A stretch of DNA of 64,000 bases from CBDHGY01 sp965263325 (GCA_965263325.1 CBDHGY010000002.1:248001-312000); one strand, 5' to 3'; positions 52,257 to 61,563 are shown, numbered from the stretch's first letter. A program made the numbers and translations. Notes: generated by a model not told the origin, from the sequence alone.

Positions 52257-52265
52257 GAATAGAGT

Positions 52266-53129
52266 ATGAAAGTGGACGGAAAACGCGCGGTTGTAACTGG
52301 CGGTGCCGGAGGTATCGGTGAAGCGATCGCTCGGAAGCTTACGGAGAGAAATTGCTCAGTCGTAATTGCAGACTTTAACACGCAAGCCGGTGAAGCGCTC
52401 TCGAACGAACTTGGTGATCGCGCAGAGTTTATAGGGTTCAACGCAAGCGATGTCGCTTCAGTTGAACGAATGGCTCAACATGCCTGGCAAAATGGACCGG
52501 TGGATTTGGTGTTTGCGAATGCTGGTGTGAGCGCAGGCGCGCCTTTGCTTGAAGCCACGGAAGCCCAATTCGACTGGCAGTTTGGTGTAAATGTGAAAGG
52601 TGTGTGGGCCACGGCAAAAGCCTTTGCTAACCGAATGATTGCAAAAGACCGCGAGGGACATTTGGTTTTGACTGGGTCGGAGCATTCCCTGGGCATGCAG
52701 CACACACAGATGGGCTTCTACACTGGAACGAAGCATGCTGTTCTCGGGATCGCAGACGTGTTTCGCAATGAGCTTCCAGAAGGGGTGAAGGTGAGTGTGT
52801 TTTGTCCCGGAATCGTCGCAACGGAGCTTTATGACATCGACCGTTATGGTGTTTTACCTAAATCACCTGATGACGCTCGCGCGCTTGGGGCAATGGTCAT
52901 GAGCAAAGGTATGTCGGCCGAATATGTTGCAGAGAGAGCAATAGCTGGTGTCGAAGCAGAAGAGTTCCTGATTGTTACTCACCCAACAGCTCTTGCAGCA
53001 GCCGAAAACCGTTACAGAGACATCAAAAGTGCTTTCGAGACGCAGGCCCCGATGAGCGAGGATGCAAAGAAATTCGAGGTGAACACAATTCTGGCAGAAA
53101 CTCTAGCTGAGTTGGGGATTGAACATTGA
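52266..53129 (+). CDS. Short-chain dehydrogenase/reductase (SDR)
   Basis: A 287-residue classical SDR. The nucleotide loop is TGGAGGIG (11-18), the NAG motif lies at 85-87, Ser138 is in LTGSEHS, and the Tyr152-x3-Lys156 pair is in FYTGTKHAVL. Asp36 at the end of beta-2 (VIADFN) favours NAD(H). It lies 9 bp after the aldehyde dehydrogenase and its stop overlaps the GST start (TTGA). In lignin-ether degraders an SDR that oxidises the C-alpha alcohol is paired with GST etherases. This pairing is suggestive but not proof of the same reaction. Confidence 0.92.
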   Translation: MKVDGKRAVVTGGAGGIGEAIARKLTERNCSVVIADFNTQAGEALSNELGDRAEFIGFNASDVASVERMAQHAWQNGPVDLVFANAGVSAGAPLLEATEAQFDWQFGVNVKGVWATAKAFANRMIAKDREGHLVLTGSEHSLGMQHTQMGFYTGTKHAVLGIADVFRNELPEGVKVSVFCPGIVATELYDIDRYGVLPKSPDDARALGAMVMSKGMSAEYVAERAIAGVEAEEFLIVTHPTALAAAENRYRDIKSAFETQAPMSEDAKKFEVNTILAETLAELGIEH

Positions 53130-53818
53130 TCACGCTTTATCAGTTCGCAACATCCCCTTTCACGGAAAAAGTCCGACGTGCGCTAAACTACAAAGATCTC
53201 GCGTTTGAGGTTCATGAGGTCACCCGCGCCAAAGTGCCTGAGGGCGGATATGCCGAGATTTCTGCAACTGGGAAGTTTCCAGCGATCAGAGATGGCGATG
53301 TAATTGTCCAGGACTCGACAGATATCCTTGACTACCTTGATCGCACCTATCCAGAAAAGCTGGTGCGCCCAACAAACGTGCGCGAAGCAGCGCTTGCGCA
53401 TGTATTTGAAGATTGGGCAGATGAAAGCCTGTACTTCTATGAAATGACGGCAAGACTCGCCTGGGAACACAATCTTGAATCTGGCTTAGACGAGTTCGCA
53501 ACGTCTATGCCCGGCATTCCTCGTGAGCAGCTAAAGAAAATGATCCTCGAAGGCGTTGGCCAGCTTACCAGTGCTCAAGGTATTGGTCGCAAGTCTCGTA
53601 AAACAGTCATAGCCGACATTGAACGCCATTTCGCATCGATTGATCAAATTCTGGAAGATAGTGACTGGTTGGTTGGAAAGCAGCTGACATCGGCTGACTT
53701 GGCTGTCGTTAGCCAGGTGAACGCGCTACTTTATGCTGAGGAAGCTAAGGCGTGTTTGGCTAAGACTAGAAACGTCTCCTCGTGGCGCGATCGGATAGAC
53801 GCCGCCGCGCCAAAGTAA
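53126..53818 (+). CDS. Glutathione S-transferase family protein
   Basis: A 230-residue GST. The N-terminal thioredoxin-like half (ITLYQFATSPFTEKVRRALNYK, later GKFPAIRDGDVIVQDSTDILDYLD with the cis-Pro and the glutathione-binding Asp-Ser) is followed by an all-helical half. It starts with TTG 53126, which overlaps the SDR stop by 4 bp, so translation is coupled. Such GSTs detoxify electrophiles or cleave beta-aryl ethers. The operon context suggests a catabolic or protective role toward the island's substrate. The catalytic residue (Ser/Thr near residue 8-10) is inferred from position. Confidence 0.88.
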   Translation: MITLYQFATSPFTEKVRRALNYKDLAFEVHEVTRAKVPEGGYAEISATGKFPAIRDGDVIVQDSTDILDYLDRTYPEKLVRPTNVREAALAHVFEDWADESLYFYEMTARLAWEHNLESGLDEFATSMPGIPREQLKKMILEGVGQLTSAQGIGRKSRKTVIADIERHFASIDQILEDSDWLVGKQLTSADLAVVSQVNALLYAEEAKACLAKTRNVSSWRDRIDAAAPK

Positions 53819-53885
53819 CCAGTTTTTTTCTTGCAGACAGGGGTCACAAACGACAGCTTTTTGGTTTGAACGAGTTAGGCATATT

Positions 53886-54551
53886 ATGGACGTAACGACG
53901 GCAATCAGAACAAGATATTCTGTGCGAGCGTACCGCTCTGAACCAGTTCCAGAAGAAACTATTCGAAAAATTATTGAGATAGCGCGATTATCCCCATCTA
54001 ACTCGAACACACAGCCTTGGCATATTGCAATTGTCTCAGGAGACGCTCGGATAGAGTTGGAGCGCAGGATATTCGAATACACAGAAAACGGTGGCAAACC
54101 ACATCCTGCGTTTCCGCCTGGTGGTTCTGGTTTGAAAGGTGCGTATAAGCAGCGCCAGTATGATTGCGCGTATAGATATTATGGCACGATGGGGGTTGAC
54201 CGAGAGGATAAGGAAGGTCGCCAGAGATTACTTATCAAGAACTGGCAATTCTACGGGGCACCACATGCTGCATTTATATCCATGCCGGAAACCATGCACC
54301 GCGCGAATGCAATCGATATCGGAATATTTTTGCAATCTATCATGCTTTTGTTTGCTGAGCACGGAGTAAGCTGTATTCCGCAGGGAGCGCTTGCAGCATT
54401 TCCAAAAATCGTAAACGAAATCGCTGACATCCCTGATGGTAATGCCATTATGTGTGGGCTGTCATTCGGCTTCGAAGCTAAAGATGAACTCATAAACTCC
54501 GTGCGGATGCCTCGTGAATCTCTCGACTCAATGTCGAGCTTTGTATCTTAA
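53886..54551 (+). CDS. Nitroreductase family protein
   Basis: A 221-residue FMN-dependent reductase. RTRYSVRAYRSEPVPEETI and ARLSPSNSNTQPWH near the N-terminus are the FMN-phosphate and active-site loops of the family. A later segment (HGVSCIPQGALAAFPKIV) is also typical. It would use NAD(P)H to reduce nitroaromatics, quinones or similar electrophiles. It begins 67 bp after the GST gene and converges on the PQQ dehydrogenase gene with a 35-bp gap. No operator copy is seen directly before it, so it may be transcribed from the GMC promoter. Confidence 0.87.
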   Translation: MDVTTAIRTRYSVRAYRSEPVPEETIRKIIEIARLSPSNSNTQPWHIAIVSGDARIELERRIFEYTENGGKPHPAFPPGGSGLKGAYKQRQYDCAYRYYGTMGVDREDKEGRQRLLIKNWQFYGAPHAAFISMPETMHRANAIDIGIFLQSIMLLFAEHGVSCIPQGALAAFPKIVNEIADIPDGNAIMCGLSFGFEAKDELINSVRMPRESLDSMSSFVS

Positions 54552-54586
54552 GGGTCAAAGCCAAACGCCTTCGTTCGGATCGCTGG

Positions 54587-57172
54587 TTAGTCCTGAAGAG
54601 TTTTCAGATAAGCGATGATATCTTGGCGCTGTTTTTCTCGAGCTGCCCCAACCGTCATGCTTGTACCTTGAGCAAACTTACCTGGAGCCTTCAGAAAGGC
54701 ATCGAGCTTGTCGTGCGACCAAACACCCTCAACGCCAAGCAAAGCGGAAGAATATTTCACGCCATCGATCGAAGCGATGTCACTTTCAACAATTCCCCAG
54801 AGGTTTGGGCCGATCCCATGGCGCCCCCCCTTGTCGAAGGTATGACAGGAGGAACAAATCGCTGCAGCTCGTTTGCCGGCCACCGCATCACCAACAACCG
54901 CAGTACTTTGTTGCAATCCCGATGATTCAACTGGATCAGAAATTATTTGAGGCGATGCAGACTGTATGGGACCAGCCTCCCAAGCCTTTTTCTGGTAACT
55001 GGCGATTGTTGCATTCAGCGCGCGCGGCGAAGTTTCCTCTCGTAATGACTGTGCAACAAAAATGATATAGGACTTTAAATGGTCCACATCTTGTTCGCTC
55101 AAGTGTTCATGTTTCGGCATGCCGATCTCCGCGAGTGCGCCACGTCTTAAGATGTCCTGATAATTTTCAAAAATTGCTTCGTCAGAGCGCGCTAGATTTG
55201 GAATTGCTCCGCCATGTCCGCCGGGTAAATTATGGCATCCAATGCAGTTTTGAATGTAGTGCGTGTATCCCCACCCAATTTCAATATCAGACGCTTCCGT
55301 CGAAAGTGAGCTCAGCGTTCTTCGCTCAGAAGGTTTGCCAGGAGGAGCAGAGGCGGTTCCACCTAGTTTGAATGTGTAAACTGTGCCGTTATAGAGAGCA
55401 TCGGTCAGGCGGAATGTCTGACCTTGACCACCACCCCATTCAGCAATCACTGTGATATATTGCTGATCATCAACGGTGTAAGTGACTGGAGACGAAATAA
55501 CACCCGAGCGGACATTAAAGTCCCATAGTATCTCCCCAGTCTCTGCGTCCCGAATACTGAACTTGCCTTCAGCATCGCCCTGCATCAGCAGGCCTGTAGA
55601 CGTTGATAACAGACCGCCATTGTAGTGACCCGGCTGCGGGACCTCCCAGACACGCTCTTGTTTAACAGGGTCGTATGCAATGAGCTCTCCGGATTTGCTG
55701 CCAGGAAGTGGGGCCTTCGGGTCAATGACTTGTTCATCGAAAGCTCTGAATGGAATGCTCACGGCCATATCGTTTCCGCGTAGCGTTCCGTTTTCATAAA
55801 ATGGAATATCGGAATAGGCAGCATAGGGACCCGACCGAACAACGCCGGGAATATAAACAAGCCCCGTCTTGTGATTGTAGGACATTGGAAACCAATTATG
55901 TGCCCCGTGAGAGCTAGGCGTAATCCAGTGTGTCCTGCCATCTGTGTAACGTGCCCCTTCACGTTCAATTGGTCGTCCGTCTTCACCAATACCGGTTGCC
56001 CAATTTACATAGGTGAACGGTTTTGCTGAAATCAGCGCACCATCTGATCGATCCAGGACATAAAAGAAACCGTTCTTCGGAGCTTGCATGGCGGTTTTGC
56101 GAACTGCGCCGTCAATCTCAAGGTCAGCAAGGATAATGGGTTGAGTGGCAGTATAGTCCCAGGTGTCACCTGGCGTGGTCTGATAGTGCCATTTGTAAGC
56201 GCCCGTATCTGCATCGACGGCAACAATGCTCGAGAGAAAAAGATTGTCGCCGCCGCCCGGACTACGTACATCCCGGTCCCAATGAGAGCCGTTGCCGACG
56301 CCGATTAGAACCTGATCAAATTCTGCATCATAGACGATCGCGTCCCAGGCAGTTCCGCCTGTGCCAGTTTTCCAATACTCGCCGTTCCAGGTCGCTGCCG
56401 CTATTTCAAGTTCAGGAGCTTCGAATGGTTCAGAAGGATCCCCCGGGGTCGTATAGAAGCGCCAAACTTGCTGACCGGTTGCAGCGTCATAGGCCGTCAC
56501 GTATCCGCGAACATAAGCCATCTCAGCGCCGGCATTTCCGATCAGTATTTTTCCATTCGCTACACGCGGTGCACCTGTAATTGAGTAGTTGCCATCCTGT
56601 GGGACAGTCATCACGGACCAATTTTGCTCACCGCTGGCTGCATCAAGCGAAATAAGGCGGCCATCCATCGTGCCGACAAAAATATCGCCTTTGTAGAGAG
56701 CAACACCTCTGTTCACGATGCCGCAGCACATATCGGCGGCCTTTTGGCGTGGTACATCAGGGTCGAATTTCCAGAGGATTTTACCCTTGCGGGCATCTAC
56801 CGCATAGACGACGGACCAGGGTCCTGTGAAGTACATAATGCCATCGACGACTATTGGTGTCGCTTGAATACCGCGATTGGAATCGAGTTCCAATGACCAG
56901 GCGAGACCCAATTGATCAAGATTGTCCTTGTTGATTTGATCAAGTGGCGAGTAGCGGTCTTCAGAATAGTTTCGGCCATAACTGAGCCAATCGCCAGGAT
57001 TGGCATCAGCAGACTTGAGGGCAGCGTCATCCACTGCTTCTGTAACACCGCGAATATGATTAGGAGTGCCTGGCTGCGCAGGTTCTTCGCTTGAATTGGG
57101 CTGACAGGCGATCAGAACACTTGCGAGCAAGACAGCTGAAGAAGCTACCTTCAAAAGGCGAACAAAAAACAT
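54587..57172 (-). CDS. PQQ-dependent alcohol dehydrogenase fused to two cytochrome c domains, lipoprotein
   Basis: An 861-residue quinohaemoprotein oxidising an alcohol on the periplasmic side. The lipoprotein signal ends in LIAC (Cys23). An eight-bladed PQQ propeller follows, with the vicinal Cys-Cys pair in ADMCCGIVNRG and catalytic-region motif PGDTWDYTATQ. Two haem-c sites are present, CIGCH at 644-648 and CSSCH at 773-777. The last domain resembles a class I cytochrome c (GPNLWGIV). Typical type II enzymes carry one haem, so the second domain may pass electrons directly to an oxidase. The start at ATG 57172 has GGAGG 4 nt before it. An operator copy lies 70 bp upstream. Confidence 0.93.
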   Translation of the reverse strand: MFFVRLLKVASSAVLLASVLIACQPNSSEEPAQPGTPNHIRGVTEAVDDAALKSADANPGDWLSYGRNYSEDRYSPLDQINKDNLDQLGLAWSLELDSNRGIQATPIVVDGIMYFTGPWSVVYAVDARKGKILWKFDPDVPRQKAADMCCGIVNRGVALYKGDIFVGTMDGRLISLDAASGEQNWSVMTVPQDGNYSITGAPRVANGKILIGNAGAEMAYVRGYVTAYDAATGQQVWRFYTTPGDPSEPFEAPELEIAAATWNGEYWKTGTGGTAWDAIVYDAEFDQVLIGVGNGSHWDRDVRSPGGGDNLFLSSIVAVDADTGAYKWHYQTTPGDTWDYTATQPIILADLEIDGAVRKTAMQAPKNGFFYVLDRSDGALISAKPFTYVNWATGIGEDGRPIEREGARYTDGRTHWITPSSHGAHNWFPMSYNHKTGLVYIPGVVRSGPYAAYSDIPFYENGTLRGNDMAVSIPFRAFDEQVIDPKAPLPGSKSGELIAYDPVKQERVWEVPQPGHYNGGLLSTSTGLLMQGDAEGKFSIRDAETGEILWDFNVRSGVISSPVTYTVDDQQYITVIAEWGGGQGQTFRLTDALYNGTVYTFKLGGTASAPPGKPSERRTLSSLSTEASDIEIGWGYTHYIQNCIGCHNLPGGHGGAIPNLARSDEAIFENYQDILRRGALAEIGMPKHEHLSEQDVDHLKSYIIFVAQSLREETSPRALNATIASYQKKAWEAGPIQSASPQIISDPVESSGLQQSTAVVGDAVAGKRAAAICSSCHTFDKGGRHGIGPNLWGIVESDIASIDGVKYSSALLGVEGVWSHDKLDAFLKAPGKFAQGTSMTVGAAREKQRQDIIAYLKTLQD

Positions 57173-57241
57173 GGTACCTCCGAACCTTACGCGCAAAATC
57201 AACCATGATTTTTGGTGCGTGTCTGGAAAAGAGCTTTAGCA

Positions 57242-57255
57242 ATCACACTCATGAT
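57242..57255. promoter_or_regulatory. Candidate IclR operator upstream of the PQQ dehydrogenase gene
   Basis: ATCACACTCATGAT, matching ATYAYRNNYATGAT, 70 bp before the PQQ dehydrogenase start. It overlaps the end of the SDR gene remnant. An additional CATGAT half-site with an offset partner lies at about 57216-57230. Confidence 0.45.
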
Positions 57256-57344
57256 CTTGCTATGCACAAAGTTCGCCCTGGTTTTAAAGCGCCAATTCCG
57301 GCACCCGCACCAATCACTAGAATTACCGGTTCATCCGACAGCAT
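57249..57344 (-). pseudogene. Truncated SDR gene remnant (start region only)
   Basis: A 31-codon frame starting ATG 57344 behind AAGGAG with ideal 6-nt spacing. It reads MLSDEPVILVIGAGAGIG, a typical SDR or Rossmann N-terminus with GxGxxG, and then diverges into a few basic residues and a stop. The rest of the dehydrogenase is missing before the PQQ gene. It looks like a deletion scar of a former gene in this operon. Confidence 0.6.
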
Positions 57345-57436
57345 GTTCTGCTCCTTATCAAGCGCATAGCGAACCGATGTTCGCTAACCCAGCTGAATAA
57401 TGAAACTTCCAATTGTGATACAGCTTTGAAACACGG

Positions 57437-58486
57437 CTAGAAGCACTTTTGATCAATCATGTACTGGAACATATCTTCCATTGTTTCCCGTACCGGACGA
57501 TATGTCATTCCAAGCTCCTGAATACTCTTTGAGTTATCCGCTTTCCATTCGACATTGACATTTCTTGAGACGAACTTGCGCGGCAAGCCAACCGACGGGC
57601 CGATCAACCAAACCAGAAATTTGGGCGGAGCGCTTTTCGGTAATGGATAATCGCTTCCAAATTTCTCTCGCAGTGTCACCAGGACGTCAAACAGTGTAGT
57701 GCTGTGCCCGCAGATGATGTGACGTCCTTTTGCTGACGGTGTGAATGCGGCTGCCATATGCGCTTTGGCGACGTCGCGAACATCTACCAATCCAGTTCCC
57801 ATGCGAGGTGCACCCGATTTAAAATCACCCTCTCCGACCCGGATCATAATGTTGAAGCTCTCGGAGGTTGGAACCCCGCCAATGGCCGGCCCCATGATGA
57901 GGCAGGGATTTACAACAACCAGATCCCAGTCTGATTGGCGCTCTGCAATGGCCCAGGCTTCTTTTTCAGCAATAGTCTTTGAATAGGAATAAGGCTGATA
58001 ATCAATCGACGCCGTTGCGTTCCAAACGTCCTCAGTCAGGATGCCATTTGGCGCGGCGGCGCAATCTCCTGCGTCTGTGTATATCGCGGCGCAAGAACTG
58101 GTCACAACAACACGTGTCACATCATCAGATTTTGTTGCTTCTTCGAGGACATTTCGAGTACCCAGAAGAGCTGGCTCAATGAGTTCCTTTTCCGGATCAG
58201 ACACATCTGTTGTAAAGGGCGACGCGGTATGAAAGACAATTGCGCAGCCTTTCATCGCCTCAGCATATGACCCAGGTCGCATCAAGTCAGCTCTAAAGTA
58301 CTTAATCGTCCCGGGCGATTTGTCAGCAATCGCACTCAAGTATTTAAGTTTGTCGAGGTTGTTAGGATCACGAACTGGTGCGTGAACTGTTAGACCTGCC
58401 TGGAGAAGTTTCTTGACGATCCAACCGGCCACATATCCCGTCGCGCCGGTGACCATAACTGGTTTTGATGTGTTGATTTCTAGCAT
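57437..58486 (-). CDS. NAD-dependent epimerase/dehydratase-type reductase (dihydroflavonol/cinnamoyl-reductase-like)
   Basis: A 349-residue extended SDR. The nucleotide motif TGATGYVAG is at 13-21. VVTSSCAAIY supplies the Ser. The catalytic Tyr-Lys pair is in YSYSKTIAEKEAW. The VNPCLIMGPAIGG segment is typical of the dihydroflavonol-4-reductase/aldehyde-reductase group. It probably reduces an aldehyde or ketone with NADPH. It is the last gene of the leftward CoA-transferase/nitronate-monooxygenase-like/reductase operon, and its start overlaps the previous gene by 7 bp. The substrate is unknown. Confidence 0.9.
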   Translation of the reverse strand: MLEINTSKPVMVTGATGYVAGWIVKKLLQAGLTVHAPVRDPNNLDKLKYLSAIADKSPGTIKYFRADLMRPGSYAEAMKGCAIVFHTASPFTTDVSDPEKELIEPALLGTRNVLEEATKSDDVTRVVVTSSCAAIYTDAGDCAAAPNGILTEDVWNATASIDYQPYSYSKTIAEKEAWAIAERQSDWDLVVVNPCLIMGPAIGGVPTSESFNIMIRVGEGDFKSGAPRMGTGLVDVRDVAKAHMAAAFTPSAKGRHIICGHSTTLFDVLVTLREKFGSDYPLPKSAPPKFLVWLIGPSVGLPRKFVSRNVNVEWKADNSKSIQELGMTYRPVRETMEDMFQYMIDQKCF

Positions 58487-59445
58487 GTTACGGAAACCGG
58501 TTCGCTGAACTGTTTGGAGAGCGCACCTCTGGCAGAACGATATTCTGAGATAATGTGATCACAAAGTGCTGCAGTGGTTTCGATAGATTTAATCATCCCC
58601 ACGCCATGACCAGCAGATTTGATTTTTGAATAGCGTGCTTTGGCTGCCCGGTTTTCAACCCGTTTTCCGGGAGCATAAGCGGAAATTTCATCCGGATTTA
58701 GGCCTTCAGAAACCAGACTCGGTCGAAGCCAATTTGCTGGCGCGCCATCCAGAGCGGCAGAGAAGAAGACATCTTTGGCCGAGCAATCGATCATCATTTG
58801 TTGTGTGTACTCATCAGACAAACATTCTGCCGTAGCGATAAAGCGGGTGCCGAAATATGCCATGCTGGCCCCCATCGCCTGAGCCGCAACAATATCTCGT
58901 CCCGTGCTCATGGCACCGGAGAGGATAATAGGTTTGTCAGTCACTTCACGCACCTCATTCAGAAGTGCGAAAGGATTGATGGTCCCGGTATGACCTCCCG
59001 CGCCCGCGCACACAGCTATCAATGCGTCTGCGCCAGCTGCCGCTGCTTTTTCCGCATGGCGGGCTGAAGCGATATCGTGGAACGCGACGCCGCCATAATC
59101 ATGTATTCGTTTGAAGACATCATCAGGCGCTCCTTTGGACGTGAGAATGACGGGAACTTTATGTTGGATACAAAGCTCAAGATCGCCTGGATAGCGCTCA
59201 TTGGTCGGGTGAACGACAAGGTTCACCGCATAAGGGGCAGGATCGTCCATTTCTGACAAGCCCTCATCCATTTCCACGAGCCATTCGGCGAACACATCTC
59301 GGGTTCGTGTCGAGTGGGCTGGAAAGCTTCCTATAACTCCGCGCGAGCAAGCCGCAAGCGCCATAGGCGGGTTAGACACCAAAAACATTGGCGCGACGAT
59401 CAGGGGGATCTTAACGCGTCCGTTAAACGTAAAATCAATCGACAT
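58480..59445 (-). CDS. Nitronate monooxygenase / 2-nitropropane-dioxygenase-like FMN enzyme
   Basis: A TIM-barrel flavoprotein of about 321 residues. IPLIVAPMFLVSNPPMALAACSRG begins the barrel, CAGAGGHTGTINPF is the FMN/phosphate and catalytic-His segment, and PIILSGAMSTGRDIVAAQAMGA is the second FMN-phosphate loop. The family oxidises alkyl nitronates, but many members in acyl-CoA operons have other or unknown roles such as enoyl reductase-like chemistry. I start at ATG 59445 (MSIDFTFNG); the longer frame would run 58 bp into the CoA-transferase gene. It overlaps that gene by 11 bp and the reductase by 7 bp, so all three are one operon. Confidence 0.88.
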   Translation of the reverse strand: MSIDFTFNGRVKIPLIVAPMFLVSNPPMALAACSRGVIGSFPAHSTRTRDVFAEWLVEMDEGLSEMDDPAPYAVNLVVHPTNERYPGDLELCIQHKVPVILTSKGAPDDVFKRIHDYGGVAFHDIASARHAEKAAAAGADALIAVCAGAGGHTGTINPFALLNEVREVTDKPIILSGAMSTGRDIVAAQAMGASMAYFGTRFIATAECLSDEYTQQMMIDCSAKDVFFSAALDGAPANWLRPSLVSEGLNPDEISAYAPGKRVENRAAKARYSKIKSAGHGVGMIKSIETTAALCDHIISEYRSARGALSKQFSEPVSVTC

Positions 59446-61495
59446 TTTCTGGGTCTCGCTTTGCGTCCAGTATGTCATCTGTATGTTCACCAACCATTGG
59501 AGAATCTCCCCTAATCGTCATTGGGTTGCTACAAAATTGGAAGGGAAAGCCCTTTACGCGCGCGCCATTTGGACTGCGCAGATACGTACCCAAACCAGCT
59601 TCATTTTGACCGTTGGTAAGTTGTACACCGCGGCGCGAGGGTGCGATCATGAAATTCGAAGTCGGCGTGGGTTCGCCGCACTCTTGTATTGTGCGCTCTG
59701 CTACCCATTCAGCTACAGCTGCCTCGCTCGTTGCATCCACGGCCCCATCATCAGAACCAAAGTAACGTACCGCAACATAGTCAGAGCCTTTGCATTGCAG
59801 GAAATTTGAGTGTTCAGTCTCGAGTGCTGCGGCGACAGATTTGGCATCTGACATGCCCCCTTTAGCGACAAACCCAATCACATCACCAATTTGGTAGATG
59901 GCGCAATCGCGCTGAGATACATCGATGTGGCGCCCTTTCCCCTCACGCCGGCCAGCAATCGCATGGGCAGCAATAATTGCTGCGCCATACAGGCAAATGA
60001 TTTGATCAGGATAGTTGAGGTTGCGCCCTGAGATAACCGGAACGCCATCGTCATAACAGGTCAGTGAGGCAAACCCGGAACTTGCTTCAAGCGTCGATCC
60101 AAACGTCGTGGTTTGAGAACCAGGACCCGTCAACCCTTGTCCCGATATAGATGCGAGCAAAATATTTGGGTTCTCTTCTTTCAGACGCTCAAACGTTAGT
60201 CCCAATCGATCGAGTACCCCGCGCCTGAAGTTTTCAATGACGATATCTGCCGTTTTAACGAGATCTAGAAAATCACGTTTGCCTTGTTCTGTCTTCAGAT
60301 CGACCGCGAGGCCCTTTTTGTTGCGATTGTTGCTTTTAAAAAGAGGAGATTCCTCGTCTGATGCGCCAGCCCATGATCGAAATGGATCAGGATAGGTTTT
60401 AGATTCCACCTTGATCACTTCTGCGCCCATGTCAGCGAGTAAGGCCGAAACACCAGCCCCCGCTGTTATGATGCCAAGATCAAGGACCCGAAGCCCGCTA
60501 AGAGGTAGGAGGCCAGTACTTGTCTCTGAAATTGGGTCGCCTTTTGCTTCAGCTTCGATGCGATGCGGTAGCTCAGGAAGACGCCTTCCGTCAGAGAATG
60601 TCTGAAAAGTATTGCGATGCGTTAGTAATGGGTCCGACAAGAGGTCCTGTACCGTTAGCGCAGGCGCGCAGGGCAGAGCAGAGGTTTCGAAAGCAGCGCT
60701 GAGTTCAGCTTTTGTCCTGGTAGCGCACCAGGCCCGTATGGGTGCCATACATTCGTCGCGGTGTTTTGCTCGTCCGCCAAATGTTGAAAATCTCTCATCG
60801 CCGAGTTCAGGAGCGTCGATCAGTTTAACGATCACATCCCAATCTCGCTCGGTGTAAACGAAAGCGACGTGTCCATCCTTGCAGGGTATTACCGGCCATT
60901 CAGCTTGCTCGCCTTGCCGGGTGAGTGTTTGCCCGAGCTCACCAGCGACAGCCGCTTTCCAATTAACCCAGCTAAGCGCGCCTTCACCATTTACAACCGC
61001 GTACTCTTTTCGCTGAAACCGAGTGAGTGATGCCCAAATACCCGTGAGCGCTGCAAAGGCGGCATAACCGATTGTGTGGGCTCCATAATTAGCGCTTGGG
61101 ACAAGCGGCTCGCGTTTTGGGTCTCCCAACAAATGTGCAAGCCCGGAAGCGGCGAAAAGCGTGCCTTCGGTGTGCCATGGTTCAAGCTCTACAGATATTG
61201 CACTTACGGCATGTTCCTTCAGTGCCGCGCTGTCACCTGGCATACCGGCATTAATTAGAATCGCGGGAGTTTGGTTAGCAGGCCATTCTGCGAGACTTTC
61301 GTTGAGTTTTTCCTGCGAGATAATTTCATCGTCGAGGTCATAAAATCCAAATCCAGGCAACTCAGGAACAGCCCCGGCAACAACGCTTCGAGCTCCAAGT
61401 TTGCATGCGATACCTGCAGCAAACCGCACCGCACGATGGGTTTGGCGAGATGCCTCAGCGTTATAACGCTGAACTATTGTCAGTTCTTCGAACAA
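59435..61495 (-). CDS. Tandem (two-domain) CaiB/BaiF class III CoA-transferase
   Basis: A 686-residue protein, nearly twice the usual roughly 400. Residues about 1-330 form a divergent, shortened CaiB-like half (NYGAHTIGYAAFAALTGIWASL; DPLLTHRNTFQTF). Residues about 345-686 form a second half with the canonical start LSGLRVLDLGIITAGAGVSALLADMGAEVIKVESK and NFRRGVLDRLGLTFE. Class III enzymes move CoA between acids, or racemise methylacyl-CoA. The fused form may make both halves of the interlocked dimer in one chain. It heads the leftward operon and has an operator copy about 70 bp upstream. Confidence 0.9.
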   Translation of the reverse strand: MFEELTIVQRYNAEASRQTHRAVRFAAGIACKLGARSVVAGAVPELPGFGFYDLDDEIISQEKLNESLAEWPANQTPAILINAGMPGDSAALKEHAVSAISVELEPWHTEGTLFAASGLAHLLGDPKREPLVPSANYGAHTIGYAAFAALTGIWASLTRFQRKEYAVVNGEGALSWVNWKAAVAGELGQTLTRQGEQAEWPVIPCKDGHVAFVYTERDWDVIVKLIDAPELGDERFSTFGGRAKHRDECMAPIRAWCATRTKAELSAAFETSALPCAPALTVQDLLSDPLLTHRNTFQTFSDGRRLPELPHRIEAEAKGDPISETSTGLLPLSGLRVLDLGIITAGAGVSALLADMGAEVIKVESKTYPDPFRSWAGASDEESPLFKSNNRNKKGLAVDLKTEQGKRDFLDLVKTADIVIENFRRGVLDRLGLTFERLKEENPNILLASISGQGLTGPGSQTTTFGSTLEASSGFASLTCYDDGVPVISGRNLNYPDQIICLYGAAIIAAHAIAGRREGKGRHIDVSQRDCAIYQIGDVIGFVAKGGMSDAKSVAAALETEHSNFLQCKGSDYVAVRYFGSDDGAVDATSEAAVAEWVAERTIQECGEPTPTSNFMIAPSRRGVQLTNGQNEAGLGTYLRSPNGARVKGFPFQFCSNPMTIRGDSPMVGEHTDDILDAKRDPENVD

Positions 61496-61563
61496 GCCGT
61501 TTCTAACCTTTGATGCTCAGGTTTGCCATTAGATTAGGCCAATGCCAGTCGCTACTCAAAGAT

